Made by a program: the position numbers and the translations under genes | Origin: an uncultured Lachnospiraceae bacterium | Lineage (GTDB): Bacteria; Bacillota; Clostridia; Lachnospirales; Lachnospiraceae | Direction: 5' to 3' | Length of the DNA stretch: 64,000 bases | Assembly (NCBI GenBank): GCA_910585075.1 | Contig: CAJUED010000001.1 | Coordinates: 62,001-126,000 of the forward strand | Notes under the pieces: model-generated | The model's input: only the letters and a program-made list of their open reading frames with translations | Database searches by the model: none | What the model was told of the DNA's origin: nothing | In this document: piece by piece, positions 9,147 to 18,034 of the stretch | How positions within the stretch are numbered: the first letter of the stretch is position 1 | How the letters are laid out: every line of letters begins with the position of its first letter

Positions 9147-10163
9147 TTATTTCAGAATTTTCCGTATGCCCACAACAATCGGATGGAAAATCAATGCTGT
9201 TGCAAACGTCATAATTACAACAAAAACCATTCGAATCATATAATTCCAGCCATAGGATTCACTCACCCTAAGCCACATAAACTGAACCAAATATATTTCC
9301 GTAGAATACTTACAAAGGCAACGGCTTATAAAGTTATCGCAAAGCGAAAAATAATTACAAACATAGAACACAACTATAATTGCGGCTACACATATCGAAT
9401 TTCGCATAAAAACCATGCTAAGCACATTTTCTGTACTTACAAACAGGCTTGTAAAACCAAATATGCTGGAAACCAGCAATATAAGTATCCCTTTCCAGGA
9501 ATAAAATAGTGCTTTTATTTTTGGAAAATATTCTCCACATAACAGGCCTGCTGCAAACCCAATACTGCTTGCATACCAGCCTTCTATGAATCCTGTTTGA
9601 TAAAAGAAAATATCCATCAAAAGAGATACCGCAAATATAATCAAAACACGGAACCGCGGAATATACTTATACACCAAAAAGAAAAGCAAATAAAAAATAA
9701 TCAACCTCCATATATACCAGTTAGTTTTTACTAAATAAGTATGTATAAGAGGAGGCGTAAGATAAGCCAAATCACCGGGGAAAATGGCATCAACGGTCAT
9801 GCTAATTATGAATATGACAATGGACAAAGCAAACAGGTAAACCGGTTTTGATAGTATAAAGCGGAAGGAAAGATAGTCCTTCTTTTTCTCAAAAGATATC
9901 ACCATCCCCAATGCAGACACAAAGAAAAAGAATGCAACAGAGCAAATCATAAATTTCCCCAAAGGATACAGAATCGTTTTGTCCCATCTTATGACATGAC
10001 CCACCACAATTTCAAACGCAAATAAACCCCTCAGCGCATTCATATTTTGCAGACAACATTCGCGGGACAAATCGCTTTTGGGTCTTTTACTGCAATTCCA
10101 TAGCATCAGCAATGCAAAAAGTAATAATATAAGTACAGAAAATACGAGAGAACCTACAGTCAT
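9147..10163 (-). CDS. Acyltransferase 3 family (OafA/YrhL-like) integral membrane protein
   Basis: The protein is 338 residues with about ten hydrophobic helices. It carries the family lead motif NMNALRGLFAFEIVVGHV near residue 42, in which the histidine is conserved, followed by FFFFVSALGMVISFEKKKDYL. These proteins O-acetylate or succinylate surface carbohydrates. It is separated by about 110 bp from the FkbH-like gene downstream on the same strand and has lower GC than that block. It may be part of a different transcription unit. Confidence 0.82.
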   Translation of the reverse strand: MTVGSLVFSVLILLLFALLMLWNCSKRPKSDLSRECCLQNMNALRGLFAFEIVVGHVIRWDKTILYPLGKFMICSVAFFFFVSALGMVISFEKKKDYLSFRFILSKPVYLFALSIVIFIISMTVDAIFPGDLAYLTPPLIHTYLVKTNWYIWRLIIFYLLFFLVYKYIPRFRVLIIFAVSLLMDIFFYQTGFIEGWYASSIGFAAGLLCGEYFPKIKALFYSWKGILILLVSSIFGFTSLFVSTENVLSMVFMRNSICVAAIIVVFYVCNYFSLCDNFISRCLCKYSTEIYLVQFMWLRVSESYGWNYMIRMVFVVIMTFATALIFHPIVVGIRKILK

Positions 10164-10237
10164 TTTTTATTACCTTCCTTCATTAAAATATGAACTGTCA
10201 ATATCTAATAATATTGACAGTTCTATAAAAATTACTA

Positions 10238-11110
10238 TCATTGTTGTGCTACCGGTTTGAAACCTTCTGAAAAAGTCTTTCCGCGTAATTCTATCATTCC
10301 TAAAACATATTCATACGGTGTGGACGGGAAATCATAGTATCCGACCTGGTCACCTGTTTGGGGAATACGTAATTGTAAATTTTCAAAATCCACAGTATAA
10401 CAATCCTTTAATTCATAGTCCGCACTTACTACCGGATATATTTCTTCTGTATTTATACTACTTTTAATCATTGGCGCTATATAATAACTCCCCAGTGCAA
10501 CCATAACAACTATTACAATATCTTCTTTTTCCACCTTTGTCAAGACATTACCCAGTAGGTAAAATGGCAAAAGCAATAGGTACACCTGACCATATCTTAA
10601 TAATGGCGCAAATAAAAACCAGAAAATGAAACACATTATCATACAAATAGAAATATGCAAAAAATTCCATTCCTTCTTTCGTAAACCATGAATCACTCCA
10701 ATCGCAAGCGCCAACGGAATACAAATCACAGAAGCCAGAAAAACTATATACATATTCCGACCTATATTACTTTTCCATACAGGAAACCATTCTGAAAAAG
10801 GAGCATTTGCCCTATTTACATCCCGCAATCCCCACGCCCACGCCTTAATTTCGTCTCTATCTCTTATCAAATTTGATGCTGGCATCTTCCAATCAACTGA
10901 AAATAAGTCAATTTCTGGATATGGATATAATAAATACCCTGAAATCATAACATTTCTTATTAAAAAAGGAGTTATCACTAAAATACCCAGGCTTAAATAA
11001 AGCACGATTTCTCCCCATTTCTTTTCTACAGTTAATTTATATATTGGCATTATTGTAAGCACTACCAACATTGCCGCCGATATTTTAAGCGATATCCCAA
11101 AAACACTCAA
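10238..11110 (-). pseudogene. N-terminally truncated polytopic glycosyltransferase-like membrane protein
   Basis: The frame encodes 290 residues with several membrane helices and the motif RNVMISGYLLYPYPEIDL, which in membrane glycosyltransferase-like proteins sits in the middle of a roughly 600-residue chain. Only a TTG start is available (11110) and an in-frame TAG lies about ten codons upstream. The first half therefore appears to be missing. The C-terminal part looks intact and includes an extracytoplasmic tail. It is probably a decayed neighbour of the longer membrane protein upstream. A short expressed protein cannot be excluded. Confidence 0.55.
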
Positions 11111-11188
11111 TATGTATACGGAGCAACATTTTCCTCTCTATTATTTAATCAAGTCTTTTTTCTTATTCCTCAAAGTTTTTATTATATT

Positions 11189-13123
11189 TTACTCATGGGT
11201 AAGAATATATTTCCATCCTTCTCCATAATCATATGCAATTTGATATTCTACTCCATGATATACGTAAGAGTCCTGAATATCTTGGCCAATTACAAATATA
11301 CAATCTGGGATATAGGATCCATCTTCGTATTTAAGAGTTTCATTATTTACTCCAACATGCTCATACTTTTCTATATGATCTTCTAACATTTTAATTAATG
11401 GATACTCATAATGATCCTCTCCACAAAGAAAACCAACTTTTTTATAGTCATTCTTCCTAATATAATCGACCGCAAACGCATAATCCTTATATTCGCCGGT
11501 CCTATTAAGGAAATAGCTTTCTTCTTTAACTAATGCTCCCCCTCTTTCGCACATACTTTTGTTAAAGCCAACCAGACCCCAAATCTCTACAAAACTGCAA
11601 AAATAAATAATTCCAACTATGGCATACGATAAATTTCTATATCTATTATGTTCTTCGACGCTTTGTATCTGCACGCATACGGTTATACAAAGTAGTGCCA
11701 AATAGGAAATCATATATCTGCTAATGAAGGATTCCCATCTAAGCACTGCACAAAATATAATAAACGTTATTATGGAAACTACAGAAAATCCTGTTTGAAC
11801 TTTCAAAATTTCCCCTCTTTTATATCTATAAATAATCCATACTATACACAACAATGTCAATGTTACAATAATTGGATTTATAGCTGAATCCATGCCATAC
11901 GTGCGAGCAGGCAATACCTTAAATTCAACTCCGTCTTCTGATATACTGGGATCATTAATCATGACATGTAAAGCTGTCGCTAATTTATGGACAAAATTTA
12001 GTATTTTTTGTTGTGAATTAGCATCATAAATGTTTGGCAAATTAAATGATATATTTTTAATACAATTAACAAATACATAATTGGGCCTTAGTGTACCTAT
12101 TAGTTGTCTTTGACCGGTTATCGAAGATGCAATTCTTCCAAATGTATATAAATTCCTTCCAATCTCTATTCCCATAGGAATCAGCATACCAGGTAATGCA
12201 TATATCACTAATCTAAAAAGGATAGAAAGTCTATCTCGTCTAACTAAACAAATAATCAGAAACCAACTTGCAAATATTGCCATGGAAATTGAAACAGATG
12301 GTTTACATAAATATCCAAATGCAACACAGCATCCTAATACCGCAACACTACCTATTGTTTCACGATTATATTGCACTTTACAATTAATATTCATAAAATC
12401 AATCATAAAATATACAAAAATCAGCATCCATAAGGCTGCGAAATCATCAACTTGCGTTGTTACTGATTCAGCAAATGCAATCGGCGCTGTCATATATAAA
12501 AAGCTTGCCAAAAAACAATATTTTGATTTACACTTCAATTTTTTTGCTATGCCATACACAATAATTGCATTAGTAACAAATGCTGTACTTTGAACGACAT
12601 TAACAAATATATCATTTCCCTTACACAAAACATAAATATGTGTCACGACAAACTCTGCCAATACGGGGCTCGCCACTTGCCTGACTATATTCGTTGAATA
12701 GTGCCCAACCGATTTATTCATAGACCAATGGGCAACCCTCGACAAATGATATGTCATCGAATCCCAATTATAAGGTCTTGTTTTGATAGCAAAATAAAGA
12801 GAAGCGAAGGCAATTAAAGCCAAAACAATATAATGCCATTTAAATTCACTCTTAATTTTACAAAAGAAGTGCCCCCCCCATTCCCTATAGTTCTTTAAAT
12901 CCAACCGTTTTCCAAAAACAACGGTTGAAAATAAAATTATATCCAGTATCAGCCATAGCATAATTAATCCCATAAAATCTAATTTTCTGGCAAATGACAA
13001 AATTTCCGTACCTAAAAACATATATAGCGTCCAAACCGTAATTGCTTTTAGATAAGCTGACAATCTATCTTTGTCGAAATAAAGCATTATATTTATCCAC
13101 AATAATATTACCGCACTAACCAT
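11189..13123 (-). CDS. Polytopic membrane glycosyltransferase-like protein (GT39/PMT-type fold)
   Basis: The protein is 644 residues with at least ten hydrophobic segments. After the first helices comes RPYNWDSMTYHLSRVAHW, a loop common to bacterial membrane glycosyltransferase-like proteins using lipid-linked sugars, and later TTQVDDFAALWMLI. A soluble tail of about 120 residues closes the protein. The coding strand has a G8 tract (complement of 12872-12879) at REWGGHFF that is in frame here. The first base lies 265 bp from the divergent GT2 gene, so the gap probably carries promoters for both. Donor and acceptor cannot be told. Confidence 0.65.
   Translation of the reverse strand: MVSAVILLWINIMLYFDKDRLSAYLKAITVWTLYMFLGTEILSFARKLDFMGLIMLWLILDIILFSTVVFGKRLDLKNYREWGGHFFCKIKSEFKWHYIVLALIAFASLYFAIKTRPYNWDSMTYHLSRVAHWSMNKSVGHYSTNIVRQVASPVLAEFVVTHIYVLCKGNDIFVNVVQSTAFVTNAIIVYGIAKKLKCKSKYCFLASFLYMTAPIAFAESVTTQVDDFAALWMLIFVYFMIDFMNINCKVQYNRETIGSVAVLGCCVAFGYLCKPSVSISMAIFASWFLIICLVRRDRLSILFRLVIYALPGMLIPMGIEIGRNLYTFGRIASSITGQRQLIGTLRPNYVFVNCIKNISFNLPNIYDANSQQKILNFVHKLATALHVMINDPSISEDGVEFKVLPARTYGMDSAINPIIVTLTLLCIVWIIYRYKRGEILKVQTGFSVVSIITFIIFCAVLRWESFISRYMISYLALLCITVCVQIQSVEEHNRYRNLSYAIVGIIYFCSFVEIWGLVGFNKSMCERGGALVKEESYFLNRTGEYKDYAFAVDYIRKNDYKKVGFLCGEDHYEYPLIKMLEDHIEKYEHVGVNNETLKYEDGSYIPDCIFVIGQDIQDSYVYHGVEYQIAYDYGEGWKYILTHE
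12872..12879 (-). repeat. G8 homopolymer tract (coding strand), in frame
   Basis: Eight C on the plus strand encode Trp-Gly-Gly in the membrane glycosyltransferase-like gene. Gain or loss of one base would end translation early, so the tract is a candidate contingency site. Confidence 0.85.
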
Positions 13124-13388
13124 AACCTTGTTCCTTTCTTATTTCTCAAATTCCTTAATACTTATCTTGTGATCTATATGAAGAAACCTTAGAGTATCGC
13201 TGTCGTTGCGAAATCCATCCAAAGCAAAAACATATATAAATGATATCATGATACATCCTCCAAAACAACAATTAATTTTTTGTATTCCTTTCCCTTCACA
13301 TCAACCCAAACTAGACTTTTTTAGGAGGTTTTGATAAAATAATTAAAAATACACATTACACCATTATATAGAAAGATGAAAATTTCCT

Positions 13389-14366
13389 ATGAATAAAATT
13401 GCTGTTTTAATCCCATGTTACAATGAAGAAAAAACAATTGCCAAGGTAATCAGCGATGCAAAAAGCGCTCTCCCCGAATCTATCATTTATGTATATGATA
13501 ATAATTCCACTGATCAGACTGTTATTATTGCTGAAGAAAGCGGTGCTATAGTTCGTCACGAATACACACAAGGAAAGGGAAACGTTATAAGACGTATGTT
13601 CCGTGAAATAGACGCTCAATGCTATATCATAGTCGATGGTGACGACACTTATCCAATGGAGTTTGCTCCTGAAATGGTAGATAAAGTGCTTTATCACAAC
13701 GCAGACATGGTAATAGGAGATCGTCTATCTTCCACTTATTTCGAAGAAAATAAACGTCCCTTCCACAATATAGGCAATTCTTTAGTGAAAGCAAGCATCA
13801 ATCACTTGTTTGACTGTAACGTAACTGATATTATGACCGGATTTCGCGCTTTTAGTTATGGATTTGTAAAAACTTTTCCAGTTCTATCAAAAGGTTTCGA
13901 GATAGAAACAGAAATGACTATACATGCTGTTTATAATCATATACAAATTGACAATGTCATTGTAAAATATAGGGACAGGCCAGAGGGAAGTATATCTAAG
14001 CTAAATACATATTCTGATGGTTTTAAGGTAATTGTCACCATTTTTCATCTTTATCGAAATTATAAGCCGCTAGGTTTTTTTGGCGTTTTATCCATCTTTT
14101 TAGCAGTAGTTGCAACTCTATTCTTTATTCCAGTACTTATAGATTTTGGACAAACTGGTTTGGTGGCAAGATTTCCAACGCTAATTATGTGTGGTTTTAT
14201 ATTGATGGCTGCGATTCAATCGCTTTTTGCAGGACTAATTCTTTCTAATATGGCTGCAAAAGACAGGCGCGACTTTGAATATCATTTTGCACAGCTACAG
14301 AAACAAGCCATGCTTCACGAAACCACCTCGGGGCCAAGTGAGAGTGTAGATAATTTCCCCGAGTAA
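13389..14366 (+). CDS. Family 2 glycosyltransferase (polyprenyl-phosphate glycosyltransferase, GtrB/DPM-like)
   Basis: The protein is 325 residues. The GT2 domain has VLIPCYNEEKTIAKVI at the N-terminus, DNNSTDQT, the metal-binding IVDGDDTYP and DIMTGFRAFSYGF. Two C-terminal hydrophobic segments (LSIFLAVVATLFFIPVLI and FILMAAIQSLFAGLIL) anchor it in the membrane. This is the layout of enzymes that load a sugar onto undecaprenyl phosphate. The polytopic membrane protein encoded divergently on the left would be a natural user of such a lipid-linked sugar. It is the only plus-strand gene in the left 51 kb and has its own terminator. Confidence 0.85.
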   Translation: MNKIAVLIPCYNEEKTIAKVISDAKSALPESIIYVYDNNSTDQTVIIAEESGAIVRHEYTQGKGNVIRRMFREIDAQCYIIVDGDDTYPMEFAPEMVDKVLYHNADMVIGDRLSSTYFEENKRPFHNIGNSLVKASINHLFDCNVTDIMTGFRAFSYGFVKTFPVLSKGFEIETEMTIHAVYNHIQIDNVIVKYRDRPEGSISKLNTYSDGFKVIVTIFHLYRNYKPLGFFGVLSIFLAVVATLFFIPVLIDFGQTGLVARFPTLIMCGFILMAAIQSLFAGLILSNMAAKDRRDFEYHFAQLQKQAMLHETTSGPSESVDNFPE

Positions 14367-14381
14367 TTGTCTAAAAATCCA

Positions 14382-14406
14382 GGCATCTGCAAATAGCAGA
14401 TGCCTA
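14382..14406 (+). terminator. Rho-independent terminator of the GT2 gene
   Basis: AGGCATCTGC (14382-14391) pairs perfectly with GCAGATGCCT (14397-14406) across a five-base AAATA loop. AATTTAATT follows. It starts 16 bases after the GT2 stop codon. It could also act weakly in the opposite direction. Confidence 0.85.
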
Positions 14407-14519
14407 ATTTAATTGCATATACGAGATATGCTGAGATTATGATCCTTTGAAAATTACTACGCGTATATTTATAGCTATATTTGGAAAGAAAGGCTCCATT
14501 TCATCATTTTCATTCCCTG

Positions 14520-15248
14520 CTACAACTTCATAAAGTCATCATAATCTGCCAGCACTTCTTCCGTCTCACCTAAACTTACAAATTTTCCATCATTAATCCA
14601 CAAGACCTGATTGCAAAACTTTTTCAATGTATCGGTTGCATGTGACACGATTAATACTGTTCGCTTGCTAAGCATCAGTTCTTCCATTTTTTTGTAACTT
14701 TTTTTACGAAAATGTTCATCTCCAACAGAAAGCACTTCATCAACCAACATAATATCCGTATCTAATATTGCAGTAACCGCAAAAGAAAGCTTAGAATACA
14801 TTCCGCTCGAATAGGTTCGGACCGGACGGTCAATAAAATCCCCCAATTCAGAAAATTCGATAATTTCATCCATATGCTCTTTTACATAATCCAACGAACA
14901 CCCCAACAGCATTCCTGATTTTAAAATATTCTCCCGTCCCGTATTGTTCGCATTAAAGCCTATCCCGATTGCCATTAAGGAGACTCTGTTTCCTTTCGTG
15001 TCAATATACCCTTCGTCTGGTTGAAATATCCCGGCAATCGACCGAAGTAACGTTGTCTTTCCTGAGCCATTCCTCCCCACGATACCCAGAATTTTTCCTC
15101 TCTCGACAGAAAAAGAAACATCATTAACCGCCCGAATTGTCTCCGCCCTCTTTATATCTTTTTTCAACAAACTCTGATGCAGCGACATATGCATCAAATT
15201 ACGATAATCAATGCTCACATGATTTACTTCCAATGCAATTTCACTCAT
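14520..15248 (-). CDS. ABC transporter ATP-binding protein for polysaccharide or teichoic acid export (Wzt/TagH type)
   Basis: The protein is 242 residues. The Walker A motif is GRNGSGKTT (about residues 59-67), the signature is YSSGMYSKLSFA (about 144-155) and Walker B is DIMLVDEVLSVGD (about 162-174), followed by SHATDTLKKFC. The DEVLSVGD sequence is characteristic of O-antigen and teichoic acid exporters. It lacks the C-terminal carbohydrate-binding domain of long Wzt proteins. It lies one base from the permease gene and probably powers export of the glycan assembled by the surrounding enzymes. Confidence 0.9.
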   Translation of the reverse strand: MSEIALEVNHVSIDYRNLMHMSLHQSLLKKDIKRAETIRAVNDVSFSVERGKILGIVGRNGSGKTTLLRSIAGIFQPDEGYIDTKGNRVSLMAIGIGFNANNTGRENILKSGMLLGCSLDYVKEHMDEIIEFSELGDFIDRPVRTYSSGMYSKLSFAVTAILDTDIMLVDEVLSVGDEHFRKKSYKKMEELMLSKRTVLIVSHATDTLKKFCNQVLWINDGKFVSLGETEEVLADYDDFMKL

Positions 15249-15249
15249 A

Positions 15250-16608
15250 CTAAACCACCTTCACATAACCATTTTCATTTTTATATACAATATGCATCCC
15301 TATATAGCACACTATTATTGATGCAACTATCCAAACTCCCATTATCGGCACATTTACAACCGCCTTATTAAGCAAGGCATTCCTCATAGTATCTATATAT
15401 AATGCTATCGGATTTAAACACAGCATCAGCGTATTGAGCGGTTCCGGCAATGTCATCATAACATCATAGAAAACTCCGGATAAAAACATCAGCATATTAA
15501 GCAAAATTCCAACTGCATAAGATAAATCATCTACAAATACTCCAAAATGCAGCAATATCATCCCCAATCCAAATGAAAGCAATATCAGCGCTACATATAC
15601 CGGAATCACAGCCAATAACTGCACTCCTACCGAAACCCGAAACACCAGCATCATCACAACTAATACGACCAATGAAAATAGAAACTTGTAAAAATTAAGC
15701 ACCATATTTGATAATAATATTACAAATTTCGGAATATATATTTTAGTAACAATATCTTTATTATTTCGCACCAGTTTTACACTATAGCTAATAATTTTAT
15801 TGAAATAATTCCATAATATCAATGCTGAAAAAACAAATGTAGCATAATTTTCAATCGAATTTCCAAGTATTTGCCCGAATACAATGACATAGACAAGCAT
15901 GTTGAACATCGGTTCAAGCAGCCACCACAAACGGTTCAAATAAGAGTCTGCCACTTCTGCCCGCAAATCCGTCTTAGCGGAGTAAATAATATATTGTTTA
16001 TACGCAGCTACATCTCTAAAAAAACGCTGCATTTCTGCAACTGGTCCATGATTCTTATATTGATTTTCCAGTTTTTTTTCTTCTGCCGCTTTACATGCAA
16101 TGATGCAAACAGCTATGATACAATAAAAATAGGCGCAAATAATCAGCCTCTCAAGCAATGCGGACTGCGTAAGCCGTCTCAGTTCCTCATAGAGAGTCTG
16201 TTTAAAAGTAATAACAATCGGTCCCTCTGTCTCTGTAAAAACTAAACCTTTGTCGGTATATTCTAACGTTCCGCCCTGCACTCCTTCGATATAATTTCCG
16301 AAAGTTCCATAATCCATATCTTTTAGCGAGATAGATTTTAGACGTCCCACTATCTGTACGTTTTTTATTGAAAAATCCATCCTTCCCGGCAATTCCAACG
16401 TTCTCCACTCCTCATTCTCAAGAATCCCGGCACTGTTTCTCTCTACTTCGTATATTTCATTATCTAATTTTTCAAATTTTACAGTAAGTGTACGATTTTT
16501 TATGGGATAAAGTGCAATAACAAATGTTCCGGCAATTGCTACTATTAATAATATAAGAATCAACATATTCATAATGTTTCTTTTCTTTTTCACAATATTT
16601 TCCTCCAA
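15250..16608 (-). CDS. ABC-2 type polysaccharide/teichoic acid export permease (Wzm/TagG type) with N-terminal extension
   Basis: The protein is 452 residues, against about 260-280 for a standard TagG/Wzm. Residues from about 200 on are the usual permease: YIIYSAKTDLRAEVADSY, LLEPMFNMLVYVIVFG, and six helices ending in GYVKVV. The first 190 residues hold an extra membrane segment (NMLILILLIVAIAGTFVIAL), an extracytoplasmic beta-rich stretch of about 110 residues and another helix (LIICAYFYCIIAVCIIAC). It forms a pair with the ATPase gene. The extension could contact the polymer or a wall enzyme outside the membrane (inference). Confidence 0.85.
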   Translation of the reverse strand: MEENIVKKKRNIMNMLILILLIVAIAGTFVIALYPIKNRTLTVKFEKLDNEIYEVERNSAGILENEEWRTLELPGRMDFSIKNVQIVGRLKSISLKDMDYGTFGNYIEGVQGGTLEYTDKGLVFTETEGPIVITFKQTLYEELRRLTQSALLERLIICAYFYCIIAVCIIACKAAEEKKLENQYKNHGPVAEMQRFFRDVAAYKQYIIYSAKTDLRAEVADSYLNRLWWLLEPMFNMLVYVIVFGQILGNSIENYATFVFSALILWNYFNKIISYSVKLVRNNKDIVTKIYIPKFVILLSNMVLNFYKFLFSLVVLVVMMLVFRVSVGVQLLAVIPVYVALILLSFGLGMILLHFGVFVDDLSYAVGILLNMLMFLSGVFYDVMMTLPEPLNTLMLCLNPIALYIDTMRNALLNKAVVNVPIMGVWIVASIIVCYIGMHIVYKNENGYVKVV

Positions 16609-16662
16609 GACAAACTCTTTTTGAAAGTTACTTATATGCCACCCACAACAGCAATATGACTC

Positions 16663-17997
16663 TTAAAAAATTCCGGACGCTTCTTCGCTATGCGTCGGTT
16701 TTCGAACTTCCATCGGTGGAAATTGTGCAAAATCTCCATATTGCACCTTAAGATACGCTTCGTGATCTTTGGGTATCATAACCGAAAAATCTTCTACCTC
16801 CATTCGTACTCCTTCATCAAACCACTCCTGCTTTAAACGCCACGGAATACAATAGATAAATCCATTCGACTGAAAATAGTCTTTTGTATCTTTCTTTTCA
16901 TTCCATCTGCGAATCCATTCATAAAAAAAGAAAATCCATGATAACGGTATGATTTTCCCCATCCCCGATAATACTTTTACGATGCGTTGTGTTTTCTCAT
17001 CCCGGTTCGCATAGTCACTCTCTTTTATATATGCCCGATGTCCCATTCCCAAACCATACAAGCCCCGTATTAATTGTGTCTGAATCTGATGTAATGTTTC
17101 ATTATCCGAAGCTTTATCCAACACATAAATGTCCATTGGCAAATGATTCGCTATATCACTTCTTCCTTTTCCCTGAATTTTGCGAAATACATTTATTGGT
17201 ATTTCCTCTTTCATATAAATAATTCGCGTCATATAATCAAGAAATGAATGATTCCCCATTTCGTTATAATTCACAAACATAATATCCGAGTTTGCCCCCC
17301 ACTCTTCTTCTACATGTTTGAGCAATTCGTTAAAATCCTTTCTTGGCATTGCAACATCCACATCATCATCCCAAGGAATCATATTTTTATGCCGCACAAC
17401 TCCAAGCAGGCTTCCACAAATCAAATAATAGCGCAAATGATATTTTTGACATACCCTGTCAAAATCTTTTAGCAAAATCTTTAATATTCTGTGACATTCC
17501 TGTAAATATTTCTGCTCATCCGTACCGATGCCAGACACATCCAGCACTTCATTAAATTCTCCCGCAGTTTCTAACTTAAATTCCCTTAGCAGCTCATCGT
17601 CCACATACACTTTCATTACCGGAGACAACTTTGCAATAAAATCCGGCACATGATATCTCAATTCCAGTCCCTTTTCTCTTATCGTAGAATCTTTGATGTT
17701 TACACTGCCCGCTTTTCCAACCCATGTCCCTTCTGGCTCTGCTCCATAAAATCCCCAAATATACCGCTCACTCCATTCTTCCGTAAATGGAAAAGACAGG
17801 CACCTTATCACATACTGATCTTTTTCATATTTTATTTCTCCATTTTCTGTTTTATCTGCGCCAGGGGCTCCTATGTATCTAAAAAAGACTCCCAGCTCTC
17901 TCGCATCCTCCGCAAGTCCCTCGTTTTTCAAATTCACCGTCTGTGATATTTCGATTTTAACTACATAGCCTTTCTCATCATATAAACAAGAGCTCAT
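16663..17997 (-). CDS. LicD family phosphotransferase with N-terminal accessory domain
   Basis: The start at 17997 (MSSCLYDEKGY) is chosen because GGAG lies six bases upstream; the longer version would use TTG. The LicD core begins near residue 160 and has ICGSLLGVVRHKNMIPWDDD followed by VDVAMPRKDF at about residues 190-217, the nucleotidyltransferase-like metal site. LicD proteins transfer phosphorylated alcohols, classically phosphocholine from CDP-choline, onto teichoic acids and glycans. The first 150 residues are beta-rich and look like an extra carbohydrate-binding module. The gene lies directly upstream of the exporter genes. Confidence 0.8.
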   Translation of the reverse strand: MSSCLYDEKGYVVKIEISQTVNLKNEGLAEDARELGVFFRYIGAPGADKTENGEIKYEKDQYVIRCLSFPFTEEWSERYIWGFYGAEPEGTWVGKAGSVNIKDSTIREKGLELRYHVPDFIAKLSPVMKVYVDDELLREFKLETAGEFNEVLDVSGIGTDEQKYLQECHRILKILLKDFDRVCQKYHLRYYLICGSLLGVVRHKNMIPWDDDVDVAMPRKDFNELLKHVEEEWGANSDIMFVNYNEMGNHSFLDYMTRIIYMKEEIPINVFRKIQGKGRSDIANHLPMDIYVLDKASDNETLHQIQTQLIRGLYGLGMGHRAYIKESDYANRDEKTQRIVKVLSGMGKIIPLSWIFFFYEWIRRWNEKKDTKDYFQSNGFIYCIPWRLKQEWFDEGVRMEVEDFSVMIPKDHEAYLKVQYGDFAQFPPMEVRKPTHSEEASGIF

Positions 17998-18034
17998 TTC
18001 TTTCTCCAATCTGTCACAATATCTTCTTTTTCCT

